Below are positions 34,317-42,458 of a stretch of DNA of 64,000 bases, in pieces; position 1 is the first letter of the stretch, and the number at the start of each line of letters is the position of its first letter. This DNA is from Bacteroides mediterraneensis. GTDB lineage: Bacteria > Bacteroidota > Bacteroidia > Bacteroidales > Bacteroidaceae. Location: NCBI RefSeq assembly GCF_900128455.1, contig NZ_LT635783.1, forward strand, positions 1,638,919 through 1,702,918, read 5' to 3'. Below the pieces are notes generated by a model, which was not told the origin of the DNA, made no database searches, and worked only from the letters and a program-made list of their open reading frames with translations. The position numbers were made by a program, and so were the translations under genes.

Positions 34317-35231
34317 TCAGAGCGAGATTTTCAGTCCCTCGTCGGCGGCCAAGGTGTCGGGGAAGATGGCGCGGGCCTCTTCCAGCAAGGCATTCTCGTC
34401 TTCGTAGCGTGCGGAGAAATGGCCGATGAGCAGGCGTTTCACTCCGGCTTCCCTGGCAATGCGGGCGGCCTGTGCGGCGGTGGAGTGGAGGGTCTGCTTG
34501 GCACGGACGGACTCGCTTTCGGTGAAGGTGGCTTCATGAAAAAGCAGGTCCACGCCCGCCACCTGTTCCGCCAGACGGGGCAGGTACACCGTGTCCGAAC
34601 AATAGGCATACGCCCGTGGCGGGTCGGAGGGAGTGGTGAGCCGGTCGTTGGGAACCACCGTCCCGTCGTCCAGCACATAGTCCTCGCCGTTCTTGATGCG
34701 GTTCATCATGCAGATGGGGATGCCGTAGAAATCAATCATGTCGCGCCGGATATGGTTGGGCATCGGCTTCTCGCGAAAGAGGAAGCCGCAGGTAGGCAGG
34801 CGATGGCGCAGGGGGATGGTTTCCACGCTGACGGAACGGTCGTCGTAAATCACGGCACGTTCGCCCGGGTTGAAGGGGTGGAACACCACCTGATAGGGCA
34901 TCCCCTTGCAGAAAAACTCCAGTTGCGGTTCCAGCAGACGTTGCAGGTCGGCATGGGCATGGATGTGGAGGTCGGCCGTACGTTCCAGCATGCCGAACGT
35001 GGAAATCAGTCCCATGAGCCCGAAGCAATGGTCGCCGTGGAGGTGGGAGATGAAGATGTGGTTCAGCCGGCTGAACTTCAGCTTGGCACGGCGGAGCTGC
35101 ACCTGTGTGCCTTCGCCGCAGTCAATCATGAACAGTTTCTCGCGGATGTTGAGCACCTGCGAGGTGGCCTGATGGCGGGTAGTGGGCAGGGCCGAACCGC
35201 ATCCCAGGATGTGTAGGTCAAATTTTTCCAT
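34317..35231 (-). CDS. rnz: Ribonuclease Z
   Basis: A 304-aa metallo-beta-lactamase-fold tRNA 3'-processing endonuclease. The zinc motif HLHGDH is in FISHLHGDHCFGLMG (about residues 63-68), with the exosite/PxKxRN-type region and further ligands in YCSDT, FHEATF and IGHFSARY. N-terminus LHILGCGSALPTTRHQATSQ is typical. It ends 5 bases before the CoA-transferase gene's stop in the same direction, so they may share a transcript. Confidence 0.95.
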   Translation of the reverse strand: MEKFDLHILGCGSALPTTRHQATSQVLNIREKLFMIDCGEGTQVQLRRAKLKFSRLNHIFISHLHGDHCFGLMGLISTFGMLERTADLHIHAHADLQRLLEPQLEFFCKGMPYQVVFHPFNPGERAVIYDDRSVSVETIPLRHRLPTCGFLFREKPMPNHIRRDMIDFYGIPICMMNRIKNGEDYVLDDGTVVPNDRLTTPSDPPRAYAYCSDTVYLPRLAEQVAGVDLLFHEATFTESESVRAKQTLHSTAAQAARIAREAGVKRLLIGHFSARYEDENALLEEARAIFPDTLAADEGLKISL

Positions 35232-35236
35232 TCTTT

Positions 35237-36727
35237 TTAGTCAAACTTGGTGTTTCGCATGTCGCCCGTCTCGGCATAGGCCAGGTGCATCTGGAAGGCA
35301 TGGCGCAGCGACATCGGCGTGTGGCAGGAGTGACCTTCCGAAAGTTTCAGGTAATCCCACAACAGCTGTTTGTAGTCGGGGTGCGCACAGTTTTCAATGA
35401 TGCAGCGGGCACGTTGCGAGGGCGATTTCCCGCGCAGGTCGGCCACGCCCTGTTCCGTCACGAGGATGCGCACGTCGTGTTCCGTGCTGTCCACGTGCGA
35501 TACCTGGGGCACGATGGACGAAATCAGTCCGCCTTTGGCCACCGACGGGGTGGTAAAGATAGACAAAAAGGCGTTTCTGGCAAAATCGCCCGAGCCTCCG
35601 ATGCCGTTCATAATCTGGCTGCCCGACACGTGCGTGCTGTTCACGTTGCCGAAGATGTCGGCTTCGAGGGCCGTGTTGATGGCGATGATGCCCAGGCGGC
35701 GGATCATCTCCGGGTGGTTGGTGATTTCCTGCGGACGCAGCAGGATGCGGTCGCGGAAGGTGCCGATGTGGTCGTACATCGTGTCCAGATGGTCTTCCGA
35801 CAGGGTGAGCGAGCTGCCGGTGGCAAACCGGATACGGTCTTTCAGCATCAGGTCGATGACCGAGTTCTGTATCACTTCCGTGAACATGGAGAAGGCGGGG
35901 AGGTTCGGGTCGTCGCCCAAGGCACCCAATACGGCGTTGGCGATGTTTCCCACGCCCGACTGCAGGGGCAGGAACTCCTTGGGGATGGCACCGTTCTTCC
36001 ATTCGCGCAGCAGGAAGGAGGCCACGTTGTGCCCGATTTGCAGGGTGGCTTCGTTCTGCGGCGTGAAGGCGGCGATGTGGTCGCGGGCATTCGTGCGGAC
36101 CACTCCCGTAATCTTCTTCGGGTCGATTTTCACGCTGGTGCGTCCGGCCCGGTCGTTCACGTGGTAGAGAGGAATCTCCGTCCGGTAGGGCGGGTTGTCC
36201 AGTATATAGATGTCGTGCATGCCGGTGAGCTTGCCCGTATGCGCTTCATTCAGTTCGATGATGACCCGTTCGGCTTGCTGGAGCAGGGTGGGCGAGATGC
36301 CGACCGAGGTGCTCAGGATAATCTCTCCGTCGTCGGTGAGGTCGGAGGCTTCTACGATGGCCACATGGATTTTCCCCAGAAAACCGTAGCGCACGTCTTG
36401 TCCGATTTGCGAGAGATGGAGGTCGAAATATTGCACTTCGTGCTGGTTGATGGCCGTGCGCATGTCCTTGTTCGACTGGAAGGGTGTGCGGAACGACACG
36501 GCGTGGGCCTTGACCAGGGCACTGTCTACCTGACTGCCCGTGGCGCCTCCCGTGATGAGGCCGACCTTGAATTCTTTACCTTGTGCATGTTGTGCTTCTG
36601 CGTAGGCGGCCAGTGCTTCCGGCACCGCTTTCGGTGTACCTACTGATGAAAATCCGCCGATGCCGACGGTGTCCCCATGATGAATCGTGGCAGCGGCTTC
36701 GGCTGCCGTAATAAATGCGTATGTCAT
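35237..36727 (-). CDS. Acetyl-CoA hydrolase/CoA-transferase family (succinate- or acetate-using)
   Basis: A 496-aa enzyme of the AarC/Cat1 type that moves CoA between acyl-CoA and a carboxylate. The likely catalytic Glu lies in ALEADIFGNVNSTHV, with VSGSQIMNGIGGSGDFARNA following and GIGGFSSVGTPKAVPEAL at the N-terminus. A TTG 13 codons upstream falls within the promoter box, so the ATG at 36727 is used. In Bacteroidales it probably acts in acetate/succinate or propionate metabolism. Confidence 0.9.
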   Translation of the reverse strand: MTYAFITAAEAAATIHHGDTVGIGGFSSVGTPKAVPEALAAYAEAQHAQGKEFKVGLITGGATGSQVDSALVKAHAVSFRTPFQSNKDMRTAINQHEVQYFDLHLSQIGQDVRYGFLGKIHVAIVEASDLTDDGEIILSTSVGISPTLLQQAERVIIELNEAHTGKLTGMHDIYILDNPPYRTEIPLYHVNDRAGRTSVKIDPKKITGVVRTNARDHIAAFTPQNEATLQIGHNVASFLLREWKNGAIPKEFLPLQSGVGNIANAVLGALGDDPNLPAFSMFTEVIQNSVIDLMLKDRIRFATGSSLTLSEDHLDTMYDHIGTFRDRILLRPQEITNHPEMIRRLGIIAINTALEADIFGNVNSTHVSGSQIMNGIGGSGDFARNAFLSIFTTPSVAKGGLISSIVPQVSHVDSTEHDVRILVTEQGVADLRGKSPSQRARCIIENCAHPDYKQLLWDYLKLSEGHSCHTPMSLRHAFQMHLAYAETGDMRNTKFD

Positions 36728-36763
36728 GATGTGTTTTTGGTCTTTTGCTACAAAATAGTCAGA

Positions 36764-36794
36764 CAAAGTTAGAATTTGTAATTCAGATAACCAA
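36764..36794 (-). promoter_or_regulatory. Promoter of the CoA-transferase gene
   Basis: On the minus strand TTGG (36794-36791) and TAACTTTG (36771-36764) are 19 bases apart, matching the Bacteroides -33/-7 layout. Confidence 0.6.
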
Positions 36795-36917
36795 TCTTTC
36801 TGACATCTTTTCCGGTTTTAGCCCCGAAAGTTATCTGATTCACGCAAAATAAACTTATATTTATGCTTTCTCATCAAAAAAGCGAATCAGAATGATACGT
36901 TCAAACGGATTTCCTTT

Positions 36918-36925
36918 TATTTTTG
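36918..36925 (+). promoter_or_regulatory. Putative -7 box of the iron-sulfur operon
   Basis: TATTTTTG (TAnnTTTG) lies 62 bases before the start at 36987, divergent from the CoA-transferase promoter. Confidence 0.4.
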
Positions 36926-36986
36926 TGAGGAGTTATCACGGAATTGTGATGAAAGATGAGAGTAACTAACTAAAAATGCTTTTACT

Positions 36987-38504
36987 GTGAATATGTGGAG
37001 AAAAGTCAGGCGCACGCTGGGAGTGTTGTGCCTGGTATTCGTGACGCTGTTGTTCGTCGACTTCACGGGCGTGTTGCATGCATGGCTGGGATGGATGGCG
37101 AAGATTCAGTTCCTTCCGGCGCTTTTTGCCTTGAATGCCGGAGTAATCGTGTGTTTGATTTTGCTCACGCTGGTAGCCGGACGTGTGTATTGTTCGGTGA
37201 TTTGTCCGCTGGGCGTGTTTCAGGATGTGGTGGCCCGTCTGGCCAGAGGCCGCAAGAAAATGCCTTATACCTATTCCAAACCGAAGAGTTGGCTGCGCTA
37301 CGGGGTGCTGGTCATCTATGTGCTGGCCGTGCTGCTGGGCGTGCATGCCTTGGTGGCTTTGCTCGACCCGTATGCGGTGTATGGCCGTGCAGCCCACAGT
37401 TTCCTGCAACCCTTGTGGATGTGGGGCAACAACCTGCTGGCTTCGCTGGCCGAACGCATGGACAGCTATGCGTTCTATTCGGTGGAGGTCTGGCTCAAGA
37501 GTCTGCCCGTGTTGATTGTGGCGGCGGTGATGCTGGTGCTGGTCATCGTGCTGGCGGCACGCAACGGCCGTACCTATTGTAATACCATCTGTCCGGTGGG
37601 CACCATGCTGGGATTCTTCTCCCGCTTTGCCTTGTTCCGCATCACCATCGACAAGGAGAAATGCAACGGCTGTACCCTTTGTGCCCGCAACTGCAAGGCG
37701 GCTTGCATCGACGTGAAGAACCACGCGGTGGACGGAAGCCGTTGCGTGGCTTGCATGGACTGTCTGGACAAATGTCATAAAGGTGCCATCGGCTACCGTT
37801 TCGCGTATGGAAAGAAGGCGGAAAAGGCTGAGGCTCCGGTGGCCGGAAAACCGGATTCCACTGCCGGACGCCGGGAGTTCCTGGCCGGCTCTTTGTTGCT
37901 GGCAGGGTCGGTGCTGAAGGCACAGGTGGCCAAGAAGGCGGAAGCCATCAAGATGGACGGCGGACTGGCCGACATCATCGACAAGAAAGAGCCGGTGCGC
38001 CACACGCCGATTGTACCGCCGGGAGCACAGGGACTCCGTCACCTGCAATCGCACTGTACAGCTTGCCAGCTGTGCGTGTCGGCTTGTCCGAACGAGGTGC
38101 TGCGGCCCTCCAGCTCCCTGGATTCCTTCATGCAACCCTACATGTCGTACGAACGCGGCTACTGCCGTCCGGAGTGTACGCGCTGTTCCGAGGTGTGTCC
38201 CGCAGGGGCCATCCTGAAAATCGACAAGGCCGAGAAGTCTTCCATCCAGATTGGGCATGCCGTGTGGGTGAAAGACTTGTGCATCCCGCTCACCGACAAG
38301 AAGGAGTGCGGCAACTGTGCCCGCCATTGTCCGGTGAACGCCATTTCGATGGTGCCTTCCGACCCGTCCAACCCCGACTCGCTGAAGATTCCGGCTGTGA
38401 ACGAAGCCCGTTGCATCGGTTGCGGAGCCTGTGAGAACCTGTGTCCGGCCCGTCCGTTGAGTGCCATCTACGTGGAAGGCCACGAACGTCACCGTACGCT
38501 TTAA
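36987..38504 (+). CDS. Membrane 4Fe-4S protein of the NapH/MauN type with ferredoxin domains
   Basis: A 505-aa protein. Helices lie at about 10-30, 38-65, 105-125 and 170-190, with the paired CxxxCP motifs RVYCSVICPLG and RTYCNTICPVG expected in the NapH/YccM group. Ferredoxin-type Cys clusters follow (CNGCTLCARNCKAAC at about 224, CVACMDCLDKC, CTACQLCVSAC, CTRCSEVCPAG, CGNCARHCPV and CIGCGACENLC), enough for several 4Fe-4S clusters. It likely moves electrons across or along the membrane. It heads an operon with an aldo-keto reductase, a DUF1893 protein and a transporter-like protein. Confidence 0.85.
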   Translation: MNMWRKVRRTLGVLCLVFVTLLFVDFTGVLHAWLGWMAKIQFLPALFALNAGVIVCLILLTLVAGRVYCSVICPLGVFQDVVARLARGRKKMPYTYSKPKSWLRYGVLVIYVLAVLLGVHALVALLDPYAVYGRAAHSFLQPLWMWGNNLLASLAERMDSYAFYSVEVWLKSLPVLIVAAVMLVLVIVLAARNGRTYCNTICPVGTMLGFFSRFALFRITIDKEKCNGCTLCARNCKAACIDVKNHAVDGSRCVACMDCLDKCHKGAIGYRFAYGKKAEKAEAPVAGKPDSTAGRREFLAGSLLLAGSVLKAQVAKKAEAIKMDGGLADIIDKKEPVRHTPIVPPGAQGLRHLQSHCTACQLCVSACPNEVLRPSSSLDSFMQPYMSYERGYCRPECTRCSEVCPAGAILKIDKAEKSSIQIGHAVWVKDLCIPLTDKKECGNCARHCPVNAISMVPSDPSNPDSLKIPAVNEARCIGCGACENLCPARPLSAIYVEGHERHRTL

Positions 38505-38537
38505 CTGAATTGTCTTACCTTTATATATGCAAAGAGA

Positions 38538-39911
38538 ATGGACGAGAAAAAACAGATGAACCGAAGAGATTTCCTGAAGATAGTAGGCATCAGTACGGTG
38601 GGAGCCACGGCGGCCCTCTCCGGCTGTGCACCCGATAAGAAAGAAACCAGCCAGGGGGTAGGCGAGGTGCCCGTGGGCAAGATGACCTACCGCCAGTTTC
38701 CTCCCAACGAGGACAAGGTATCGCTGCTGGGCTACGGCTGTATGCGCTGGCCCACCCTTCCGGCTCCGGGAGGCGACGGCAACGTCATCGACCAGGAGGA
38801 GGTGAACCGGCTGGTGGACTATGCCATCGAGCACGGCGTGAACTATTTCGATACGGCCCCGGTCTATGTGCAGGGCTGGTCGGAGACTTCCACGGGTATC
38901 GCCTTGAAACGGCATCCGCGCGAGAAGTTCTTCGTGGCCACCAAGATGTCGAACTTCTCCAATTCCGATTATGATTTCGGGGTGAAGATGTATCACAATT
39001 CGATGAAGAAGCTGCAGGTGGACTACATCGACTATTACCTGCTTCACATGCTGGGGGCTCCCGGCAAGCGGGGGTTGCAGGGACGTTTTCTGGACAACGG
39101 CCTGCTCGACTTTCTGCTCAAGGAGCGCGAGGCCGGACGTATCCGCCATTTGGGCTGGTCGTTCCATGGCACGAAGGAGGAATTCGACCGGGCACTGGCC
39201 ATGCACGACCAGGTGCACTGGGATTTCATTCAGATTCAGTTGAACTATTCCGACTGGCTGCATGCTTCGGGCAACAACGTCAATGCGGATTATCTGTATG
39301 AGCAGGTGAGCAGCCGGGACATTCCGGTGGTGGTGATGGAACCGTTGCTGGGCGGACGCTTGTCGAACATCCCTGAACACGTGTTTACCCGCCTGAAGGA
39401 GCGAAACCCCGAAGGCAGTGTGGCTTCGTGGGCTTTCCGTTTTGCCGGTACGCCGGCCAAGGTGCTGACCGTGCTCAGCGGCATGACCTATATGGAACAC
39501 CTGCAAGACAACATCCGCACCTATTCGCCGCTGGTGCCGCTCACCCAGGAGGAGAACCAGTTCCTGCTCGACACGGCGGAACTGATGCTGCAATATCCCA
39601 CCGTGCCCTGTAACGACTGCAAATACTGTATGCCGTGTCCTTACGGCATTGATATCCCCGGCGTCCTGGTACACTACAACAAGTGCGTGAACGAGGGTAA
39701 CATGCCGAAAGACCGCATGGACGAAAATTACGTGAAAGCCCGTCGGGCCTTCCTGGTGGGTTACGACCGCAGCGTGCCGAAACTCCGTCAGGCCAGCCAT
39801 TGCATCGGTTGCAACCAGTGCAGCCCGCATTGCCCGCAGTCCATCGACATCCCCAAGGAACTGCACCGCATTGATGCGTATGTGGAGAAACTGAAACAGG
39901 AGACGCTGTGA
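38538..39911 (+). CDS. Tat-exported aldo/keto reductase with 4Fe-4S motifs
   Basis: A 457-aa protein with a Tat signal (NRRDFLKIVGISTVGATAA) ending near a lipobox-like Cys, an aldo/keto reductase barrel (about 60-360; GYGCMRWP, VNYFDTAPVY with Asp/Tyr, KMSNF with Lys), and a C-terminal ferredoxin-like tail (CNDCKYCMPC, CIGCNQCSPHCP). Such Bacteroidales enzymes have unknown carbonyl substrates. It follows the NapH-like protein by 33 bases and its stop overlaps the next ATG. Confidence 0.88.
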   Translation: MDEKKQMNRRDFLKIVGISTVGATAALSGCAPDKKETSQGVGEVPVGKMTYRQFPPNEDKVSLLGYGCMRWPTLPAPGGDGNVIDQEEVNRLVDYAIEHGVNYFDTAPVYVQGWSETSTGIALKRHPREKFFVATKMSNFSNSDYDFGVKMYHNSMKKLQVDYIDYYLLHMLGAPGKRGLQGRFLDNGLLDFLLKEREAGRIRHLGWSFHGTKEEFDRALAMHDQVHWDFIQIQLNYSDWLHASGNNVNADYLYEQVSSRDIPVVVMEPLLGGRLSNIPEHVFTRLKERNPEGSVASWAFRFAGTPAKVLTVLSGMTYMEHLQDNIRTYSPLVPLTQEENQFLLDTAELMLQYPTVPCNDCKYCMPCPYGIDIPGVLVHYNKCVNEGNMPKDRMDENYVKARRAFLVGYDRSVPKLRQASHCIGCNQCSPHCPQSIDIPKELHRIDAYVEKLKQETL

Positions 39912-40357
39912 TGGAGGAGCTGATACGCTTGCTGAACGAGGGAGGTTATTCCTGCGTGGTGCGTCATGGGGACGAGACCCGCACCTTCTCCCGCCGGGGA
40001 GTGGCCGACTTGTATGACTTGTACCGCACCGACCGGGATTTCCTGCAAGGGGCCTGGCTGGCCGACAAAGTCGTGGGAAAAGGGGCTGCCGCCCTGATGG
40101 TGCTGGGAGGCGTGGCTCGCGTGTGGACCCGGGTCATCAGTACCCCGGCCCTGAGCCTGCTCCGGAACGGGGGTGTGGAAGTGGCCTTTGCGGAAGAAGT
40201 GCCCTGCATCATCAACCGCACCCGCACGGGCCGCTGTCCGCTGGAGACCCTCTGCGACATGTCGGACAATCCCGCGGCACTCTATCCGGTGATTGAGGGC
40301 TTTGTGAGCCGCATGCGGGAAGCCGCAGAAAAAGAAAAAACAAACGTTGAAAAATAG
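39911..40357 (+). CDS. DUF1893 protein (148 aa)
   Basis: Matches the DUF1893 layout: LLNEGGYSCVVRHGDETRTF, WLADKVVGKGAAALMVLGGV (cytidine-deaminase-like core) and PCIINRTRTGRCPLETLC. The function is unassigned. Start: an ATG at 39911 overlaps the previous stop (TGATG); the GTG at 39908 would add one residue. Confidence 0.8.
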   Translation: MEELIRLLNEGGYSCVVRHGDETRTFSRRGVADLYDLYRTDRDFLQGAWLADKVVGKGAAALMVLGGVARVWTRVISTPALSLLRNGGVEVAFAEEVPCIINRTRTGRCPLETLCDMSDNPAALYPVIEGFVSRMREAAEKEKTNVEK

Positions 40358-40365
40358 ACTTATAC

Positions 40366-40875
40366 ATGGAAACAACCGTAAAACTTTACACATTGGGCTA
40401 CAGCCGCGTGAAGACCTACGTCACCGCCCTGCTGTTTGTGGCCGGAAACATCGTCCTGCCCCAGCTTTTTCATCTGGTGCCGCAGGGAGGAGTGACCTGG
40501 CTGCCCATTTATTTCTTCACCCTGGTAGGGGCTTATAAATACGGCTGGAAGGCCGGACTGCTGACGGCGGTGCTCTCGCCGCTGCTCAACTCGTGGTGGT
40601 TCGGTATGCCTGCGCCTGCCGTGTTGCCGGCCATCCTGCTGAAATCCGTCCTGCTGGCCGTGGGAGCCGGACTGGTGGCTGCCCGCTTCCGGAAAGTCAC
40701 CCTGCCGTTGCTGCTGGGCGTGGTGCTGTTCTATCAGGTGGCAGGTACGCTGGGCGAATGGATGCTCTCCGGCAGCCTGTTCACTGCCTTGCAGGATTTC
40801 CGTATCGGCATTCCAGGCATGCTGCTGCAAGTGCTGGGAGGCTACTGGCTCATCTGTCGTGTGCTGAAGAAATAA
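40366..40875 (+). CDS. ECF-transporter S-component-like membrane protein
   Basis: A 169-aa protein with about five to six hydrophobic helices (VKTYVTALLFVAGNIVLPQL, YKYGWKAGLLTAVLSPLLNS, ILLKSVLLAVGAGLVAARF). Size and topology fit substrate-binding S-components of energy-coupling-factor transporters; a ligand cannot be named. Last gene of the iron-sulfur operon, 8 bases after the DUF1893 gene. Repeat array B begins 33 bases after its stop. Confidence 0.65.
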   Translation: METTVKLYTLGYSRVKTYVTALLFVAGNIVLPQLFHLVPQGGVTWLPIYFFTLVGAYKYGWKAGLLTAVLSPLLNSWWFGMPAPAVLPAILLKSVLLAVGAGLVAARFRKVTLPLLLGVVLFYQVAGTLGEWMLSGSLFTALQDFRIGIPGMLLQVLGGYWLICRVLKK

Positions 40876-40908
40876 GAAGACTTTTGAGGGCTTTTGACAC
40901 CCGTGGGA

Positions 40909-40996
40909 AAACGCCTTTGCGTTTGGGTTCAAACGTCCTTGCGTTTTACTTGAAATGTCCTTGCGTTTGAACCAAAACGTAAGGACGTTTTTTTTA
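40909..40996. repeat. 22-nt tandem repeat array B (four units)
   Basis: Units start at 40909, 40931, 40953 and 40975. Cores are AAACGCCTTTGCGTTT, AAACGTCCTTGCGTTT, AAATGTCCTTGCGTTT and AAACGTAAGGACGTTT. Cores 3 and 4 pair over all 16 positions in the plus-strand RNA if two G-U wobbles are allowed, with a 6-base loop GAACCA and eight T's after, so they double as a terminator. Linker TACTTG after core 2 is the same as after the first core of array A. Confidence 0.85.
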
Positions 40997-41071
40997 GGGG
41001 TAACGGCGGGTGGAAAAGGCCTTCTGGAAGGGCTGAGAAGAGGAAAGGTGAGGGGGGTGGCGAACGGGCAT

Positions 41072-41134
41072 AAAAAAAGGAGTTCCGCTGAACTCCAACC
41101 TTTTGTTAACCTTAAATCTAATACTATGAAAAAC
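41072..41134 (-). ncRNA. Candidate small RNA ending in a rho-independent terminator
   Basis: On the minus strand a promoter box (TACCTTTG, 41148-41141) is followed within about 40 bases by a stem GGAGTT/AACTCC (41096-41079) and seven T's (41078-41072). The transcript would be about 60-65 nt, starting near CAATGTGTTTTTCATAG. There is no downstream gene on this strand to serve as a leader for. The layout resembles a stand-alone sRNA; I believe similar sequences recur in Bacteroides but could not check. Confidence 0.55.
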
Positions 41135-41140
41135 ACATTG

Positions 41141-41148
41141 CAAAGGTA
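41141..41148 (-). promoter_or_regulatory. -7 box of the small RNA
   Basis: TACCTTTG on the minus strand (TAnnTTTG). A TTGC at 41170-41167 lies 18 bases upstream in the -33 region. Confidence 0.5.
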
Positions 41149-41253
41149 CGTATTTTCTGGTTCTCTGCAAGCAAAATACCCGAAAAAATCTGTTTAATAA
41201 CATCTATTAGGATTTGCTTTTGTCGGAAACGTTTTTGTTAACGCTTCTTTTAC

Positions 41254-41261
41254 TACCTTTG
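41254..41261 (+). promoter_or_regulatory. -7 box of the HpaII-like gene
   Basis: TACCTTTG, 22 bases before the ATG at 41283, with TTTG at 41234-41237 upstream. Confidence 0.55.
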
Positions 41262-41282
41262 CACTTAAAAAATAAAGAGATT

Positions 41283-42368
41283 ATGGCATTTGAAGCGACG
41301 AAAAGAGAATGGGGGGAACTGTATGCGTTTTTCCGGCTGCTGGCCGACGGCTACGTGTACGGCGGAACTCCCGACGTGAAGAAGAACGAAACGCTCCGTC
41401 TTCCGGTGGCGATGGTGCAGCGCGAGGAGCACGACGGTACGCGTCAGTATATTCTGGAGAAGGATTCTATCCATCTGAAAGGGGAGCACATCGACAAGCG
41501 GATTCCGCGCGAGGACTTTGCCACGGTGGCCGAGCTCATCTATGCCGCCATCCGTCAGAGTCGGGAAGACGACGTGACCTCGCCCGACGGGGTGGAGGAG
41601 TTCCTCGACGAGGTGGCCATCTTCGACCTGGAGGCCCGCACGGACGACCGTACGGATTTCAGTGTGGCGTTCTATTCGGTGGATGCCCCGCTCATGGGTT
41701 TCTGCGTACGTTCCCGGCTGGGGATGATGATTCCACTGCTCGACGGCGGACGCACGGCCAACTTCAAGTTTGAGCAGACGGGTGTGAAGTTTGCCACGCC
41801 TACCGTCAACAAAATCAATGCGGAAGGGGAGGAAGACGACGTGGTGTCGCGGATGCTGATGATTGAGCGGCTGGGCGGCGTGCTGAAGTACAGCGATGTG
41901 GCCGACAAGATTTTCCGCAGCAACCTGTCGATGATTGACCTGCACATGGGGCGTCTGCTGGCCGAAATGACCCGCCTGATGTGGCTGGACGGCCTCACGA
42001 AGGTGTCGGACCTGACGGAGGAACTCAAGAAACTGAATCCGCTGAAAATCAAGGATGAACTGATAACGAAGCACCGTTTCTATGAATACAAGGTGAAGGA
42101 GCTGCTGCTGGCGCTGGCCATGGGCATGCGTCCGGCCAAGCTGTACAACGGTACCGACTCGGCCATCGCCGGTTTCCTGTTCGTGACGGGCGACGGCGAG
42201 GTGTTGTGCTACCAGCGGGCGTTCCGCCAGACCTTTGCCGACTTCCTGTTCCAGAACAGCCGCCTGGAGAAAGGCCCCACCGAGAAAGACAAGTACGGCT
42301 ACCTGGAGCGTGAAAACGGGGTGTATTATTTCAAGCTGAACCTGAAAATCGGTCTGCTGAAACGCTGA
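41283..42368 (+). CDS. HpaII-family restriction endonuclease-like protein
   Basis: A 361-aa protein with the general course of HpaII-family enzymes: an N-terminal EWGELYAFFRLLADG segment, a core TDFSVAFYSVD (Asp125) followed by GFCVRSRLG (139-147) and LLDGGRTANFKF, and a helical C-terminus. In HpaII-like proteins I expect a GFSIKS-type motif with a catalytic Lys; here Arg143 stands at that place, so cleavage activity is doubtful. No methyltransferase is encoded nearby. The longer frame (from 41214) lies over the promoter, so ATG 41283 is used. Confidence 0.55.
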   Translation: MAFEATKREWGELYAFFRLLADGYVYGGTPDVKKNETLRLPVAMVQREEHDGTRQYILEKDSIHLKGEHIDKRIPREDFATVAELIYAAIRQSREDDVTSPDGVEEFLDEVAIFDLEARTDDRTDFSVAFYSVDAPLMGFCVRSRLGMMIPLLDGGRTANFKFEQTGVKFATPTVNKINAEGEEDDVVSRMLMIERLGGVLKYSDVADKIFRSNLSMIDLHMGRLLAEMTRLMWLDGLTKVSDLTEELKKLNPLKIKDELITKHRFYEYKVKELLLALAMGMRPAKLYNGTDSAIAGFLFVTGDGEVLCYQRAFRQTFADFLFQNSRLEKGPTEKDKYGYLERENGVYYFKLNLKIGLLKR

Positions 42369-42386
42369 GGCCGGGCCAATGAAGAC

Positions 42387-42437
42387 AAAAAAAGCGGATG
42401 CTTCCTTCCTTTTCCAGGTAGAAGCATCCGCTTTTTT
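42387..42437. terminator. Bidirectional terminator
   Basis: GCGGATGCTTC and GAAGCATCCGC flanked by A6 and T6 tracts form a 17-bp stem between convergent genes. Confidence 0.85.
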
Positions 42438-42458
42438 ATGCGTTTCCGCGAAGCCGTT

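Larger units (their letters stand above)
40876..41253. other. Intergenic region with repeat array B and a small RNA
   Basis: There is no protein gene in this stretch. Array B (40909-40996) follows the transporter-like gene, and a short transcription unit on the minus strand (41072-41148) lies further right. The rest precedes the promoter of the HpaII-like gene. Confidence 0.55.

Noticed and set aside
35285..36646. Long plus-strand open frame (453 aa) opposite the CoA-transferase
   Set aside because: It is the antisense shadow of a clearly conserved enzyme in GC-rich DNA; the composition is typical of such shadows.
36966..39866. 966-aa minus-strand open frame opposite the iron-sulfur operon
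   Set aside because: Two well-recognised genes with multiple Cys motifs occupy the plus strand; no family resemblance is seen on the minus strand.
41115..41197. Small plus-strand peptide beginning MKNTLQRY
   Set aside because: It lies over the promoter and body of the minus-strand small RNA and has no coding-type features.
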